DNA of 64,000 bases, from the NCBI GenBank assembly GCA_947499595.1, contig CANMOY010000002.1:344377-408376 (forward strand). Direction: 5' to 3'. Position 1 is the first letter of the stretch. Every line of letters begins with the position of its first letter. A program made the position numbers and the translations under genes. Origin of the DNA: an uncultured Mesonia sp. (lineage in GTDB: Bacteria; Bacteroidota; Bacteroidia; Flavobacteriales; Flavobacteriaceae). A model generated the notes under the pieces. That model was not told the origin of the DNA, did not search any database, and worked only from the letters and a program-made list of their open reading frames with translations. Below, in pieces: positions 9,518 to 18,676 of the stretch.

Positions 9518-10134
9518 ATCGATGCGAAGGTATCGCTAGTAGCATACTGCACCCCCAACGCACTTAATTCCTGCTTTTGCTCTTGGTAAATATTTTGGTC
9601 AAGAGCTTTGGCCGCGTCTTCAATAAGTGTGCACTTAAAGCCTTCTTGCAAAGCATCTTTAATCGAAAAATATACACAAATATCGGCAGCCAAACCAGTA
9701 AAGTAAATGTGCTTAACACCTTTCTCTTTTAAATAGCCCGTGAGCCCTGTACTTTTTAAATGCGCATTGTCAAAAAAAGCAGAATAGCTATCGATTTTTG
9801 GGTTAGTTCCTTTTCTGAAAATCGCCTCTACTTTCTGGGTGTTTAAATCGGGATGAAAGTCGGCACCCCATGAATTTTGAACGCAATGCTCGGGCCAAAG
9901 CGTTTGGTCTATACCATCAATTTTAATCGACTCAAAAACCTTGTGATTAGCGTGTTCACTAGCAAAACTAATATGTCCCGAAGGATGCCAATCTTGTGTG
10001 GCAACAACCAGGTCAAAATGTTGCTGCAAATGGTTGTTCACTTTTATAATCGTATCGCCCTGGGGAACAGCTAAGGACCCGCCAGGTATAAAATCGTTCT
10101 GAATATCTACAAGTAGTAAGGCTGTTGCCTGCAT
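9514..10134 (-). CDS. pncA: Nicotinamidase
   Basis: Nicotinamidase deamidates nicotinamide to nicotinate in NAD salvage. The 206-residue protein is of normal length for the isochorismatase-like family. The catalytic triad is visible: Asp10 (LLLVDIQNDF), Lys108 (FRKGTN) and Cys153 (GLAADICV). Metal-binding residues Asp48, His50 (QDWHPSGH) and His83 (WPEHC) are also present. It lies 2 bases downstream of pncB, so nicotinate made here goes directly to the next salvage step. Confidence 0.95.
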   Translation of the reverse strand: MQATALLLVDIQNDFIPGGSLAVPQGDTIIKVNNHLQQHFDLVVATQDWHPSGHISFASEHANHKVFESIKIDGIDQTLWPEHCVQNSWGADFHPDLNTQKVEAIFRKGTNPKIDSYSAFFDNAHLKSTGLTGYLKEKGVKHIYFTGLAADICVYFSIKDALQEGFKCTLIEDAAKALDQNIYQEQKQELSALGVQYATSDTFASI

Positions 10135-10136
10135 TT

Positions 10137-11561
10137 TTAAATAGTTTTATACTGTTTAATTAAAGCATCTCTTTCGTCTCTCAGTTTTTTACTTATCCCT
10201 ACCTTATAGTGATGCGCATTGCTAAAACGTTTATACTCCAGGGGTAATTGAGCAAAGCGTTTTGCACTATAATCGGCTATTGCTTGTAGCGATTTTGGCG
10301 CATGAAAGCGTTCTCCGTTTAGCATAACGGGTTGCAACAAAGCTTCTTTTTCTAGATGCTCAATTTTCATACTTTTATATTGATCAAACGGATGGTGAAT
10401 GCTATCAAATTCGGTTTCATCGCTTAGCGCTACCGCATCTGCACCTATCCAGCGCCCGTCTGCTAGACTTAACCTATAAACCTGTTTGGAGTAGGGCATA
10501 GTAATTTTGGCAATATTCTCAGAAATTTTTATTCTGGGTTCTTGGTTGTACGCCACTAATTTATAAACTCCGCCAAGAGCTGCATCGGGTTTTCCTACCA
10601 CCAAATTGGTGCCTACACCATAAATATCTATTGGTGCCTCTTGCTCTTGCAAACTCTTAATAACGTACTCATCCAACTGATTTGAAACGGCAATTTTCAC
10701 ATAAGACAAGCCTGCCTCATCGAGTCGTTTTCTGCATTCTTTAGCAAAATAAGCCAAATCGCCACTATCTAAGCGAATACCCATTAACTTTTCTCCGCGC
10801 TCTTCCATTTCTTTTGCTACCGTGATAGCGTGTGGTAATCCGCTTTTTAAAGTGTTGTAGGTGTCAACCAATAAAACGCAATTTTTAGGACGGTTTTGCG
10901 CAAAATCTCTAAAAGCTTGGAGCTCATCGTCATAACTTTGCACAAAAGAATGCGCCATGGTACCCGATACAGGTATGTCAAACTGCTTAGCCGCTATTAC
11001 GTTGCTGGTGCCATTAAAGCCACCAATAAAAGCAGCACGCGAGGCATAATAACCACCAGGACCGTGAGCCCTTCGCAGACCAAAATCGAGTAAGACGCCA
11101 TCGGGGACGATATAACGCATGCGGCGCGCTTTGGTAGCGATTAAACTCTGAAAATTGAGCATATTCAATAAAAAAGTCTCAATTAATTGGGCTTCAAGCA
11201 GTGAGCCTTCTACCCGCAAGATAGGCTGATTGGGAAATACCACATCACCTTCTAATACAGAATAAATCGATCCGCGAAAGCGAAAATCTTTTAAATAGTT
11301 TAAAAATTTTGCTTCAAAATGCTGCCCAGCTAGGTAATCAAGCTCTTCTTTCGAAAACTGAAAGTCGTTTAGATTTTCAAGCAGCGTTTCTAAACCTGCA
11401 AAAACAGTATAACCACCTTGGTAAGGATTTTTTCTAAAATAGTAATCAAAAACTGCCTTTTGACTGTGATGATTTTCATTAAAATAAACCTGTGCCATGC
11501 TAAGCTGGTACAAATCGGTGTATGTGGCGGTATAATTGGGCACGATAAATTTTTTAATCAA
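10137..11561 (-). CDS. pncB: Nicotinate phosphoribosyltransferase
   Basis: This enzyme converts nicotinate and PRPP to nicotinate mononucleotide, the second step of the Preiss-Handler route. The 474-residue protein begins with the family-typical YTATYTDLYQLSMAQVYF. It carries DFGLRRAHGPGGYYASRAAFIGG (phosphoribosyl/nicotinate site, ~160-182), a GTMAHSFVQSY segment with the autophosphorylation-type histidine, VLLVDTYNTLKSG and GIRLDSGDL. It is the first gene of a pncB-pncA operon on the - strand. Confidence 0.95.
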   Translation of the reverse strand: MIKKFIVPNYTATYTDLYQLSMAQVYFNENHHSQKAVFDYYFRKNPYQGGYTVFAGLETLLENLNDFQFSKEELDYLAGQHFEAKFLNYLKDFRFRGSIYSVLEGDVVFPNQPILRVEGSLLEAQLIETFLLNMLNFQSLIATKARRMRYIVPDGVLLDFGLRRAHGPGGYYASRAAFIGGFNGTSNVIAAKQFDIPVSGTMAHSFVQSYDDELQAFRDFAQNRPKNCVLLVDTYNTLKSGLPHAITVAKEMEERGEKLMGIRLDSGDLAYFAKECRKRLDEAGLSYVKIAVSNQLDEYVIKSLQEQEAPIDIYGVGTNLVVGKPDAALGGVYKLVAYNQEPRIKISENIAKITMPYSKQVYRLSLADGRWIGADAVALSDETEFDSIHHPFDQYKSMKIEHLEKEALLQPVMLNGERFHAPKSLQAIADYSAKRFAQLPLEYKRFSNAHHYKVGISKKLRDERDALIKQYKTI

Positions 11562-11611
11562 AGATAAGCAATTGCGTTTAGAAAAGGCTTTTCGAATGTT
11601 AAAGGAATTAT

Positions 11612-11711
11612 GTTAGGCTGTTCTGCCTCATGTCATCGGCAGCCGGGCTATACGCTCATACGCTTCGGTGGCTTAAGGCCACCTGCAGGGTAACCGCTGC
11701 TATCCCTAACA
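11612..11711. repeat. Structured, REP-like intergenic element
   Basis: This 100-base stretch is visibly GC-richer than its surroundings and self-complementary. GTTAGG at the left edge pairs with CCCTAAC at the right edge, GGTGGC/GCCACC forms an internal hairpin (loop TTAAG), and GGCTG can pair with CAGCC. No ORF covers it. It resembles interspersed palindromic elements seen between genes in marine Bacteroidota, but I see only one copy here. Confidence 0.45.
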
Positions 11712-11767
11712 GGTTGATAAAGAAGCTTATTAAATAATAACCATAAAAATTAGGCTATAAAAGTGTT

Positions 11768-12214
11768 TTATTTCATCCTACGTTCTTTGAAAAAACTTTG
11801 CAACAGTTGTGCGGCTTCTTCTTGTAATAAACCAAATTCAACTTTTGTTTTTGGGTGTAGGCATCCGCCCATTTGTCGGTAACCTCGATGCAGGTCTTCG
11901 GCAGCAATAACCACTCGATCTATCTGACTCCAATATAAAGCTCCAGCGCACATCTGGCAAGGCTCTAAGCTAACATAAAGAGTGCAATTTTTTAAGTATT
12001 TGCCGCCCAGGTAATTTGCAGCAGCGGTAATTCCTTGCATCTCAGCGTGGGCGGTAACATCGTTTAGGCTCTCGGTCAAATTGTGTCCGCGAGCAATAAT
12101 CTGTTCACCACTTACAATGACACAGCCTACAGGTATTTCTTCGCGTTCATAGGCATTTTGCGCTTCATCTAGGGCTTTTTTCATAAAATAGGTGTCATCA
12201 AAAGGAGAAAGCAT
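11768..12214 (-). CDS. tadA: tRNA(adenine-34) deaminase
   Basis: TadA deaminates the wobble adenosine of tRNA-Arg(ACG) to inosine. The 148-residue protein has the zinc deaminase motifs: His56-Ala-Glu58 (TAHAEM) and Pro85-Cys86-x-x-Cys89 (LEPCQMC). FDDTYFMKKALDEA at the N-terminus supports the start at 12214. It is divergently oriented from dxs, and the start regions are about 40 bases apart. Confidence 0.93.
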   Translation of the reverse strand: MLSPFDDTYFMKKALDEAQNAYEREEIPVGCVIVSGEQIIARGHNLTESLNDVTAHAEMQGITAAANYLGGKYLKNCTLYVSLEPCQMCAGALYWSQIDRVVIAAEDLHRGYRQMGGCLHPKTKVEFGLLQEEAAQLLQSFFKERRMK

Positions 12215-12251
12215 GGTTAAATATCGTTTGCAAGTTTTACCTTTGCAAAGT

Positions 12252-14036
12252 ATGGAAACTCCTTTATTAAATACAATAGATTCGCCTAAAGATTTACGGC
12301 AATTATCAGCCGAAAAATTACCGCAGATAGCGCAAGAGTTGCGTAGGTTTATTATTGATGCGGTGGCAAGTAAAGAAGGGCATTTGGGGGCTAGTTTGGG
12401 TGTGGTCGAGTTAACCGTCGCATTGCATTACTATTTCAACACTCCTTACGATCAGTTGGTTTGGGATGTTGGACACCAAGCTTATGGGCATAAAATTTTA
12501 ACCGGTAGACGCTCCATTTTTGAAACCAATAGACAATTTAATGGTTTAAGTGGTTTTCCTAAACGCAGCGAAAGTCCTTATGATAGCTTTGGAGTGGGTC
12601 ACAGCTCAACTTCTATTTCGGCAGCTTTAGGTATGGCGCTAGCAGCACAATTAAAAGGAGATTATACCAAAAGGCACGTGGCAGTAATAGGCGATGCTTC
12701 TATAGCCAGCGGTATGGCTTTTGAGGGGCTGAATCATGCCGGGGTGACCCCAGCAAATTTATGGATCATCTTAAATGATAACGCTATGGGCATTGACCCC
12801 AGTGTAGGAGCTTTGAAAAATTATCTGACCAAAGCCACGGTAGGTAAAAAACCCAGGCAGGCCAATATCATTGAAGCCCTTAATTTTCACTACACCGGCC
12901 CTGTAGACGGGCACGATTTACCGGCCTTATTACGTGCTTTTGAAGCGATGGAAAGGGTAGAAGGACCCAAATTTTTACACGTGATTACCACAAAAGGTAA
13001 AGGTTTAAAACCAGCCGAATTGGACCAAGTGCGGTATCATGCACCAGGAAAATTTGATCGAATTACGGGTGAGATTTTACCCAAGCAAGAGGCTCATTTG
13101 CCTCCTAAATTTCAAGATGTTTTTGGCTTGAGTTTATTGGAGTTGGCACAACAGAACGATCAGATTTTTGCAATTACTCCAGCTATGCCAACAGGGAGTT
13201 CGCTTAAATATATGATGCGGGCTTTCCCGCAAAGGGCAATCGATGTGGGTATAGCCGAACAACATGCGGTAACCCTTGCCGCGGGTATGGCTACCCAAGG
13301 TTTACGCGTCTTTTGTGCAATATATTCTACATTTTTGCAACGCGCATATGACCAAGTGATTCACGATGTAGCCTTGCAAAATTTACCGGTGGTTTTTTGT
13401 ATAGACCGCGCTGGCTTAGTGGGAGAAGATGGGGCCACACACCATGGTATTTTTGATATTGCTTATTTGCGTTGTATACCCAATTTGCAAATCGCTGCGC
13501 CAAGCAATTTAATCGATTTACGTAATTTATTGTATACGGCATCTAAAAAGCTCGATACGCCTTTAGCGATTCGTTATCCCCGTGGGAGAGGAAGAGAATT
13601 AAAATGGCAACAAGCATTTAAAACACTACCCCTTGGTAAAGCGAATTTGTTAAAAAAAGGAACACGTATTTTAATTCTAGCCTTGGGCTCATCGGTTTAC
13701 GACGCACAAGATGCTATAAACAACTTACCTGAAATCATACAAGCACAGGTTGGTTTAATCGATTTGCGTTTTGTAAAGCCATTAGATACCGAGTTACTCG
13801 CTCAGCAAATTCCTACCTATCAACATATAATAAGCATTGAGGATGCTTCGAAAATAGGAGGGGTGGGCGATGCTATTCAAGACTTTTTGGTTCAGCTAAA
13901 ATACCCTGGTAGCTTTGTAAAACTAGGAATTCCAGATATGTTTATCGAACAAGGCAGCATAGCCGAATTAAAAACTTTGGTTAAAATAGATGCTACAAGT
14001 ATTGGACGGAAAATTCAGGCCTTAGCCAAAGATTAA
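12252..14036 (+). CDS. dxs: 1-deoxy-D-xylulose-5-phosphate synthase
   Basis: Dxs condenses pyruvate and glyceraldehyde-3-phosphate in a thiamine diphosphate-dependent reaction, the first step of the MEP isoprenoid pathway. The reading frame gives ~594 residues from METPLLNTIDSPKDL. An in-frame ATG at 12192 would add 20 unlikely residues overlapping the tadA start. Motifs include HLGASLGVVELTVALHY, WDVGHQAYGHKILTGR, GDASIASGMAFEGLNHAG (diphosphate/Mg site), DVGIAEQHAVTLAAGMA and RAGLVGEDGATHHG. TACCTTTG at 12238-12245 fits the Bacteroidota -7 element just before the chosen start, implying a very short leader. The first domain is slightly shorter than in E. coli. Confidence 0.93.
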   Translation: METPLLNTIDSPKDLRQLSAEKLPQIAQELRRFIIDAVASKEGHLGASLGVVELTVALHYYFNTPYDQLVWDVGHQAYGHKILTGRRSIFETNRQFNGLSGFPKRSESPYDSFGVGHSSTSISAALGMALAAQLKGDYTKRHVAVIGDASIASGMAFEGLNHAGVTPANLWIILNDNAMGIDPSVGALKNYLTKATVGKKPRQANIIEALNFHYTGPVDGHDLPALLRAFEAMERVEGPKFLHVITTKGKGLKPAELDQVRYHAPGKFDRITGEILPKQEAHLPPKFQDVFGLSLLELAQQNDQIFAITPAMPTGSSLKYMMRAFPQRAIDVGIAEQHAVTLAAGMATQGLRVFCAIYSTFLQRAYDQVIHDVALQNLPVVFCIDRAGLVGEDGATHHGIFDIAYLRCIPNLQIAAPSNLIDLRNLLYTASKKLDTPLAIRYPRGRGRELKWQQAFKTLPLGKANLLKKGTRILILALGSSVYDAQDAINNLPEIIQAQVGLIDLRFVKPLDTELLAQQIPTYQHIISIEDASKIGGVGDAIQDFLVQLKYPGSFVKLGIPDMFIEQGSIAELKTLVKIDATSIGRKIQALAKD

Positions 14037-14203
14037 TTTCGCTTTATTTTTCTATTGGCTACCCATTTGCCAGCAAAGTAAGCACATAAAAAAGGTAATA
14101 AAATAAAGCCTTGATACTCAACTAACCAATTTTGTTGTATGGCCAATAATAGCAGTGCGGTACAGCAGCCAATAAAAATCAAATCATATTTCAAGTATTT
14201 CAT
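14033..14203 (-). CDS. Small two-helix membrane protein (56 aa)
   Basis: Reading the - strand from an ATG at 14203 gives 56 residues (MKYLKYDLIFIGCC... ending AGKWVANRKIKRN). Two hydrophobic segments, residues ~8-22 and ~33-45, are followed by a basic tail, so it is probably an inner-membrane protein with two passes. Its stop overlaps the convergent dxs stop by 4 bases. Family unknown; coding status is inferred from the membrane-protein pattern and the exact fit to the gap. Confidence 0.5.
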   Translation of the reverse strand: MKYLKYDLIFIGCCTALLLLAIQQNWLVEYQGFILLPFLCAYFAGKWVANRKIKRN

Positions 14204-14293
14204 AAAGACATCAGTTTATTGGATTTCTAATTACTTTTTAAAAATACAAAAGTTCAAAAAATTAAAAAAGTTAGAATAAACTGCTTTGTAAAT

Positions 14294-14329
14294 AAAAACT
14301 CGGGTAGTCTTGAATCTACCCGAGTTTTT
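14294..14329 (-). terminator. Intrinsic terminator after the metallopeptidase gene
   Basis: A 14-bp near-perfect stem (AAAAACTCGGGTAG / CTACCCGAGTTTTT) with an 8-base loop. It lies ~40 bases beyond the stop at 14370 and has a T run in both directions, so it could also stop + strand transcripts. Confidence 0.88.
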
Positions 14330-14369
14330 AAAGTTTGCTTTTTAACTTCTAATGTTAAGCGGCTAAGTT

Positions 14370-16988
14370 TTAATTTATGATTAGCTTTTCAACTTGTTGT
14401 TGGTTCGCTGTATTTATCTGTAAAATATAAACTCCCGTATTTAAGGTGCTTAAATTCACCTGAGCCTGCTGTTGGGCGTTAAATTCTTTTTCTAAAAGCA
14501 ATCTACCCTTAACATCAAATACTTGTATTTTAAATGCTTCAGGTTGATGCTGACGTAATTGTATTAAACCTTCTGTAGGATTAGGATATACCTGAAATAA
14601 ATTTTGTTGCGGTGTGGTGGTTCCCATCGTACAAGTGGTAGGCAAGTCAAAAGCCTCCAATTGGTCAGAACGGTCTAGCGAGCTTCCTTGGTCGGCACTA
14701 TATCCTAAACCTCTACGCGCAAAAGCATCCCAAATGAGACACTGATTGGCACCATTGTTTAAAATCATATCGGCTTGTAAGATGGCATCACGGCCGTCTA
14801 TAAAGCCAGGATTACAAGGTTGTAGTTTTAATGCATCTATTACTAATTGCATGGCCATATTATTACCGCCTGTGCCATTATAAATATCGGGATCAAATCC
14901 GTAAAGATTAATAAAATCCCAAGTCATTTCCCAAAGCATAGTGGCCCATACAAAACCTACTCCGTGTGGAGCGCTTAAGTTTGGATTATTGGTAAGGTCA
15001 TAAGTAGCGGGATTGATGCTAAAATCGGTTGAGTAAGCATAAGGTCTAATCCCTGTACCGCCCGGCTGTTGGTTCACCACATATGTGGCAATGCCTCTAG
15101 CATCGGTTCGGGTATCGCTTGCTTTTAAGGTCATCATTAAAGCGACATAATCGCTCCAGCCTTCACCCATTTGTTCGGTGGCTTGAAAACAGCTTCCATC
15201 AGGATTGGTAATTTCACAAGGATATAAGCAATCGGCGGTTCCTGCACCACCCGTCAAGCGGATAGAAATACCGTGTCCATATTCGTGGGCGATAATTCCG
15301 CCATCGAGCGAACCATCCTTTTGATAGGGTCCGTCGTTTTTAATACTCCCCTGTATACTTACTCCATTTTCCAAATTGCTAATTAGGTTACTACCTGTAT
15401 TCAAATCAATCATAATGCTAGGAATAGTAATGGTTGCGCTGGGGTTTCCTCCCATATTTATAGTGGATCCATTTACATTATTCACTACAATCACCCCAAC
15501 GGCTCCAGCATTTTGGGCTTGCAATACTTTTGAGGTAAAATTACAGTTCCCGCGTCTAATCACCGCAATTTGGTTGTTTAAAGCATTGGTATTGATAAAA
15601 GGCTCACAAGCATCATAAATATCTGGAGTAGCATCTTCGGCTAAGACCAAATTTCCGCTTACTCCGGTACTGGTGATAGACGGACCGAAAGAAGCAGCTT
15701 TGGCTGCATAGGCTCCTGCTAAATTATTCGGACTAGCAATTTGAAGCAAATTAGGGTCGCCTGGTGCCCCCCAAGTAAACATACTCATACTAGCCGCATT
15801 ACCGTCTTCTAGGGTGCCAAAAAAAGCATTGTTTCCTGGTCCCGCATCAGCATTAAATTGTCCGCGGGCATACACCTCGTCATTGGCTAAACCTTGGTTG
15901 GTGTAATTGTACCTTTGAAAATTACCACTGGCCTCATCAAAACCGTATTGGTACCAAACGTCGTGTGCTAAATTACTCCAATAAAAAAGATTGGTTACCG
16001 ATGCGTCTAGGTAGCCCTTTGGGTCTTGGTTGAGGTTTAATGGGAAATCAAAAACCAAGTTGGTTCCGCCATCGGGTGAGTTTCCAAAGTTACCGTCACG
16101 CGAATCGGCTGCAAAGACATTATTACCAAGAGTGCTGGTAAATTCATTTCCGCTCACACCATCTATATCGTGCCAACCAAAAGGAGAAGCTACAGCATCG
16201 GCCGGTTGATTGACCAAAACACGATTTCCGTAAGAAGGCGATTCAATGGGCATAGGAAATACGCGATAGGCTGCATTGCCTACCAAGCTCTGCTGTTGGT
16301 TTTCTAATGAGAAATTAGATGGAGTAGCAATTGTCTTTTCGTGGGTGTGAGGAACCTCTTCAAACTGGCAGTGCAAAAGATAATCGTTAACGTGCAAAAT
16401 TGCTCCAGTTGCGGCATCAATACTAACCGACCACCAATGCAAATCATCTAAGGTAAATATACGCAGATTATAAGCCATTCTGTAGCCCGCATCACTCGCT
16501 TGGTATACCATCTTTACAGGTATTTCTTTTTTTGACAAGCCATTTTGAGCAATGAGGTAAGTGTTTTTTAGAGGATCTTGCTCAATAATTTCAGTGGCTT
16601 TTCCCTCTAGTTTTAAGTAAGCCGCTGCTTGGTTTATCGCTTCAATAGGGCTCAAGTTAGCTTGGCTGCTGCTTATTTGTTGTGTAACTTGTTCAATAAA
16701 ACGGTGATTGGCTGCAACTATTTTATTGTTTTTAATGGCAAAACTTCCTACAGCTTGCTGCAGCGGTATGCCTTTATAATATTGATCTACATACAGCATT
16801 TGGGCTTGAGTGCTGGAGGCAAAATGACTGTCACGCACTACCAATTGCTGCATATCTTGTGGACTGAGCGAACTATTTTGACCTAAGTAAGCTTTGATCT
16901 GGGGTAAGAATTCTTGATTTTGAGCTTCCGCGGAAGGGGTTAGCCACAAAAAAGAAAATAAAAAGAGATAAAAGAGGTGATTTTTCAT
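14370..16988 (-). CDS. Secreted fungalysin (M36) zinc metallopeptidase with PA domain and T9SS tail
   Basis: This extracellular protease has ~872 residues from the ATG at 16988. An upstream in-frame ATG at 17012 overlaps the -7 promoter element, so the shorter start, which yields a clean signal peptide (MKNHLFYLFLFSFLW...SAEAQ), is preferred. It has an FTP/PepSY-like propeptide (~40-190), then the M36 catalytic domain with HEYGH at 568-572 and the third ligand in GEGWSDY. A PA domain (IAVIRRGNCNFTSKVLQAQ, AGAVGVIVVNN) is inserted before the active site. The C-terminal ~80 residues (FQVYPNPTEG to LIIN) are a T9SS type A sorting signal. It likely digests environmental protein. Confidence 0.92.
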   Translation of the reverse strand: MKNHLFYLFLFSFLWLTPSAEAQNQEFLPQIKAYLGQNSSLSPQDMQQLVVRDSHFASSTQAQMLYVDQYYKGIPLQQAVGSFAIKNNKIVAANHRFIEQVTQQISSSQANLSPIEAINQAAAYLKLEGKATEIIEQDPLKNTYLIAQNGLSKKEIPVKMVYQASDAGYRMAYNLRIFTLDDLHWWSVSIDAATGAILHVNDYLLHCQFEEVPHTHEKTIATPSNFSLENQQQSLVGNAAYRVFPMPIESPSYGNRVLVNQPADAVASPFGWHDIDGVSGNEFTSTLGNNVFAADSRDGNFGNSPDGGTNLVFDFPLNLNQDPKGYLDASVTNLFYWSNLAHDVWYQYGFDEASGNFQRYNYTNQGLANDEVYARGQFNADAGPGNNAFFGTLEDGNAASMSMFTWGAPGDPNLLQIASPNNLAGAYAAKAASFGPSITSTGVSGNLVLAEDATPDIYDACEPFINTNALNNQIAVIRRGNCNFTSKVLQAQNAGAVGVIVVNNVNGSTINMGGNPSATITIPSIMIDLNTGSNLISNLENGVSIQGSIKNDGPYQKDGSLDGGIIAHEYGHGISIRLTGGAGTADCLYPCEITNPDGSCFQATEQMGEGWSDYVALMMTLKASDTRTDARGIATYVVNQQPGGTGIRPYAYSTDFSINPATYDLTNNPNLSAPHGVGFVWATMLWEMTWDFINLYGFDPDIYNGTGGNNMAMQLVIDALKLQPCNPGFIDGRDAILQADMILNNGANQCLIWDAFARRGLGYSADQGSSLDRSDQLEAFDLPTTCTMGTTTPQQNLFQVYPNPTEGLIQLRQHQPEAFKIQVFDVKGRLLLEKEFNAQQQAQVNLSTLNTGVYILQINTANQQQVEKLIIN

Positions 16989-17009
16989 AAATAATGACGC
17001 AATTTTTTG

Positions 17010-17017
17010 CAAATATA
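17010..17017 (-). promoter_or_regulatory. Bacteroidota -7 promoter element for the fungalysin gene
   Basis: Read on the - strand this is TATATTTG, matching TAnnTTTG, 21 bases upstream of the preferred ATG at 16988. It decides against the longer annotated start. Confidence 0.6.
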
Positions 17018-17029
17018 TTAAAAAGGTAC

Positions 17030-18379
17030 TTAAAACCGTATGGCGTTTAGTTTTTGGTACATTCTTAACGCTTGACTATCGCTTAAGGCCGCTACGTGGC
17101 TTGTGAGCCGAATTAACCAATCGTATGCTTCTTCGCCAGCTTGGGGCAACTCAAAGTCTTGTAAAAATCCTTTAAGAATGAGTTCGTGATAATTGTTTTG
17201 AGCGTGTTTAATTTTGTTCTCAATGGCTTCGGTAAAAACCTCTAGCAACTTGTGAATAACTTGGTAGCCCACAATTTCTTTTTCAATAACCTCTTGACTT
17301 TGGTATACTTTTTCAACCGATATAGAGATAATATCTTTTATTTGGGGTGCATACACCGAGAAGTCGAGCAAGGCATGATGAAATTCACCTTGTAGAATGG
17401 CTTCTTCATTCTCTAAAAATACCCGTACAGCATCTTGTATTAAGGTGTTTATAGCCAGCGAACGTAAATAACTTAAGCGGCTACCAACGCTAGTAAGCGA
17501 GTGGTACTTGCTAGTGTTTATACTTTTCTTTACCAATTGGATGAGGTATTCTAAGGCTTTATCTTCGGGGATTAGTCCTAAATTTATTCCGTCTTCAAAA
17601 TCTATGATGGTATAACAAATGTCATCGGCAGCTTCAACCAAAAAAGTTAACGGATGACGATGGTAGTGGATATTTAGGGCATCGCCTTTCTTTTTTAGGC
17701 CTAAACCTTTGGCTACACTTTCAAATAGTTGTTTTTCTGACTGGAAATAACCAAATTTCTTGTCGCTTATTTGGTTACTGGGTTTGTGCGGTAAAGATTC
17801 TTTTGGGTATTTAGTAAAAGCTCCTAAAGTGGCATAAGATAGCCGCAAACCGTTAAGATTGCCGTTTTTGGTTTCGTTTAGTAGTTTAAAACCATTGGCA
17901 TTTCCTTCAAATTTTATTAAATCTTGGTATTGTGTTGCAGTCATTTGGTCTTTAAAACGCTGGCCTTTTCCGCTAAGGAAAAATTCACCCATGGCTTTTT
18001 CACCTGCATGACCAAAAGGCGGGTTCCCAATGTCGTGAGCTAAGGCAGCAGCTGCCACAATAGCACCAAAATCGTTGAAATGATGCCCTAAATCTTCTTG
18101 AAGGTAGGGGTATTTTTCGATAATTTTCTTCCCTACTTGTCGACCCAAAGAACGCCCTACTACAGAAACTTCTAAGCTGTGGGTAAGCCGAGTATGAACA
18201 AAGTCTGTTTTAGAAAATGGAATTACTTGAGTTTTATCTTGAAGACTCCTAAAAGCCGAAGAGAAAATAACCCTGTCATAATCTACTTCAAAGCCTAATC
18301 GGGTATCGTCTTGGTCTTTTCGAAGACGCGGTTGCTCATCTCCATAACGGGTAAGTGCTAGTAATTGTTCCCAGTTCAT
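17030..18379 (-). CDS. dgt: Deoxyguanosinetriphosphate triphosphohydrolase-like HD protein
   Basis: This family hydrolyses dNTPs (typically dGTP) to the nucleoside plus triphosphate and affects dNTP pools and sometimes phage resistance. The 449-residue protein has the family N-terminus (RLRKDQDDTRLGFEVDYDRVIFSSAFRSLQDKTQV) and the HD metal site: THSLEVS (His), then AAALAHDIGNPPFGHAGE (His-Asp). VEAADDICYTIIDFEDG supplies the later metal aspartate. The length and motifs suggest a complete enzyme. It is separated from the neighbouring fungalysin gene by about 40 bases, with a promoter for the latter inside. Confidence 0.92.
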   Translation of the reverse strand: MNWEQLLALTRYGDEQPRLRKDQDDTRLGFEVDYDRVIFSSAFRSLQDKTQVIPFSKTDFVHTRLTHSLEVSVVGRSLGRQVGKKIIEKYPYLQEDLGHHFNDFGAIVAAAALAHDIGNPPFGHAGEKAMGEFFLSGKGQRFKDQMTATQYQDLIKFEGNANGFKLLNETKNGNLNGLRLSYATLGAFTKYPKESLPHKPSNQISDKKFGYFQSEKQLFESVAKGLGLKKKGDALNIHYHRHPLTFLVEAADDICYTIIDFEDGINLGLIPEDKALEYLIQLVKKSINTSKYHSLTSVGSRLSYLRSLAINTLIQDAVRVFLENEEAILQGEFHHALLDFSVYAPQIKDIISISVEKVYQSQEVIEKEIVGYQVIHKLLEVFTEAIENKIKHAQNNYHELILKGFLQDFELPQAGEEAYDWLIRLTSHVAALSDSQALRMYQKLNAIRF

Positions 18380-18443
18380 GCGTTAGTTTTACGGGTAAAA
18401 ATACTAAACTCAATGCAGTTTTAGGGAGTTCTAGAATAAAAAA

Positions 18444-18576
18444 TACAAAGCAACTTTGCACGGCTAACACAAAAATAGCGAGGCTATTCACAAATACACA
18501 AAACTTAAACGGTGTTACGCAATCAAGTTGCTTTGTACTTTAGTAAAACCTGTACCAGAAAACCGGTCGGTACAGG
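18444..18576. other. Nested inverted repeats in the dgt upstream region
   Basis: Within a 297-base gene-free interval, a 13-bp perfect inverted repeat (18444-18456 / 18525-18537, TACAAAGCAACTT / AAGTTGCTTTGTA) encloses a second pair (TAACAC 18465-18470 / GTGTTA 18512-18517) and a central hairpin (AATAGC-GAG-GCTATT, 18474-18488). A separate hairpin follows (CCTGTACC / GGTACAGG, 18549-18576). Read on the - strand, that last hairpin is followed by TTTT and may terminate the lipoprotein transcript at 18677. Confidence 0.55.
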
Positions 18577-18676
18577 ATAAAATGATTGGTTAGTTAGTTT
18601 AATTGTCGTTTACGAGGTAAACCTACAATCCGGTTTTTAAACTGATGGTTTTGGTTATAGTTGGTTACTCAAAAAT

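Noticed and set aside
9514..11561. Functional link of pncB-pncA NAD salvage to the TIR NADase-like gene
   Set aside because: They are several kilobases apart on opposite strands with unrelated genes between; pncB-pncA is ordinary housekeeping.
12192..12251. Extended dxs start
   Set aside because: The extra 20 residues are not family-like and overlap the tadA start; METPLLN at 12252 fits with the -7 element.
16989..17012. Longer start of the fungalysin gene
   Set aside because: Overlaps the TATATTTG promoter element and spoils the signal peptide.
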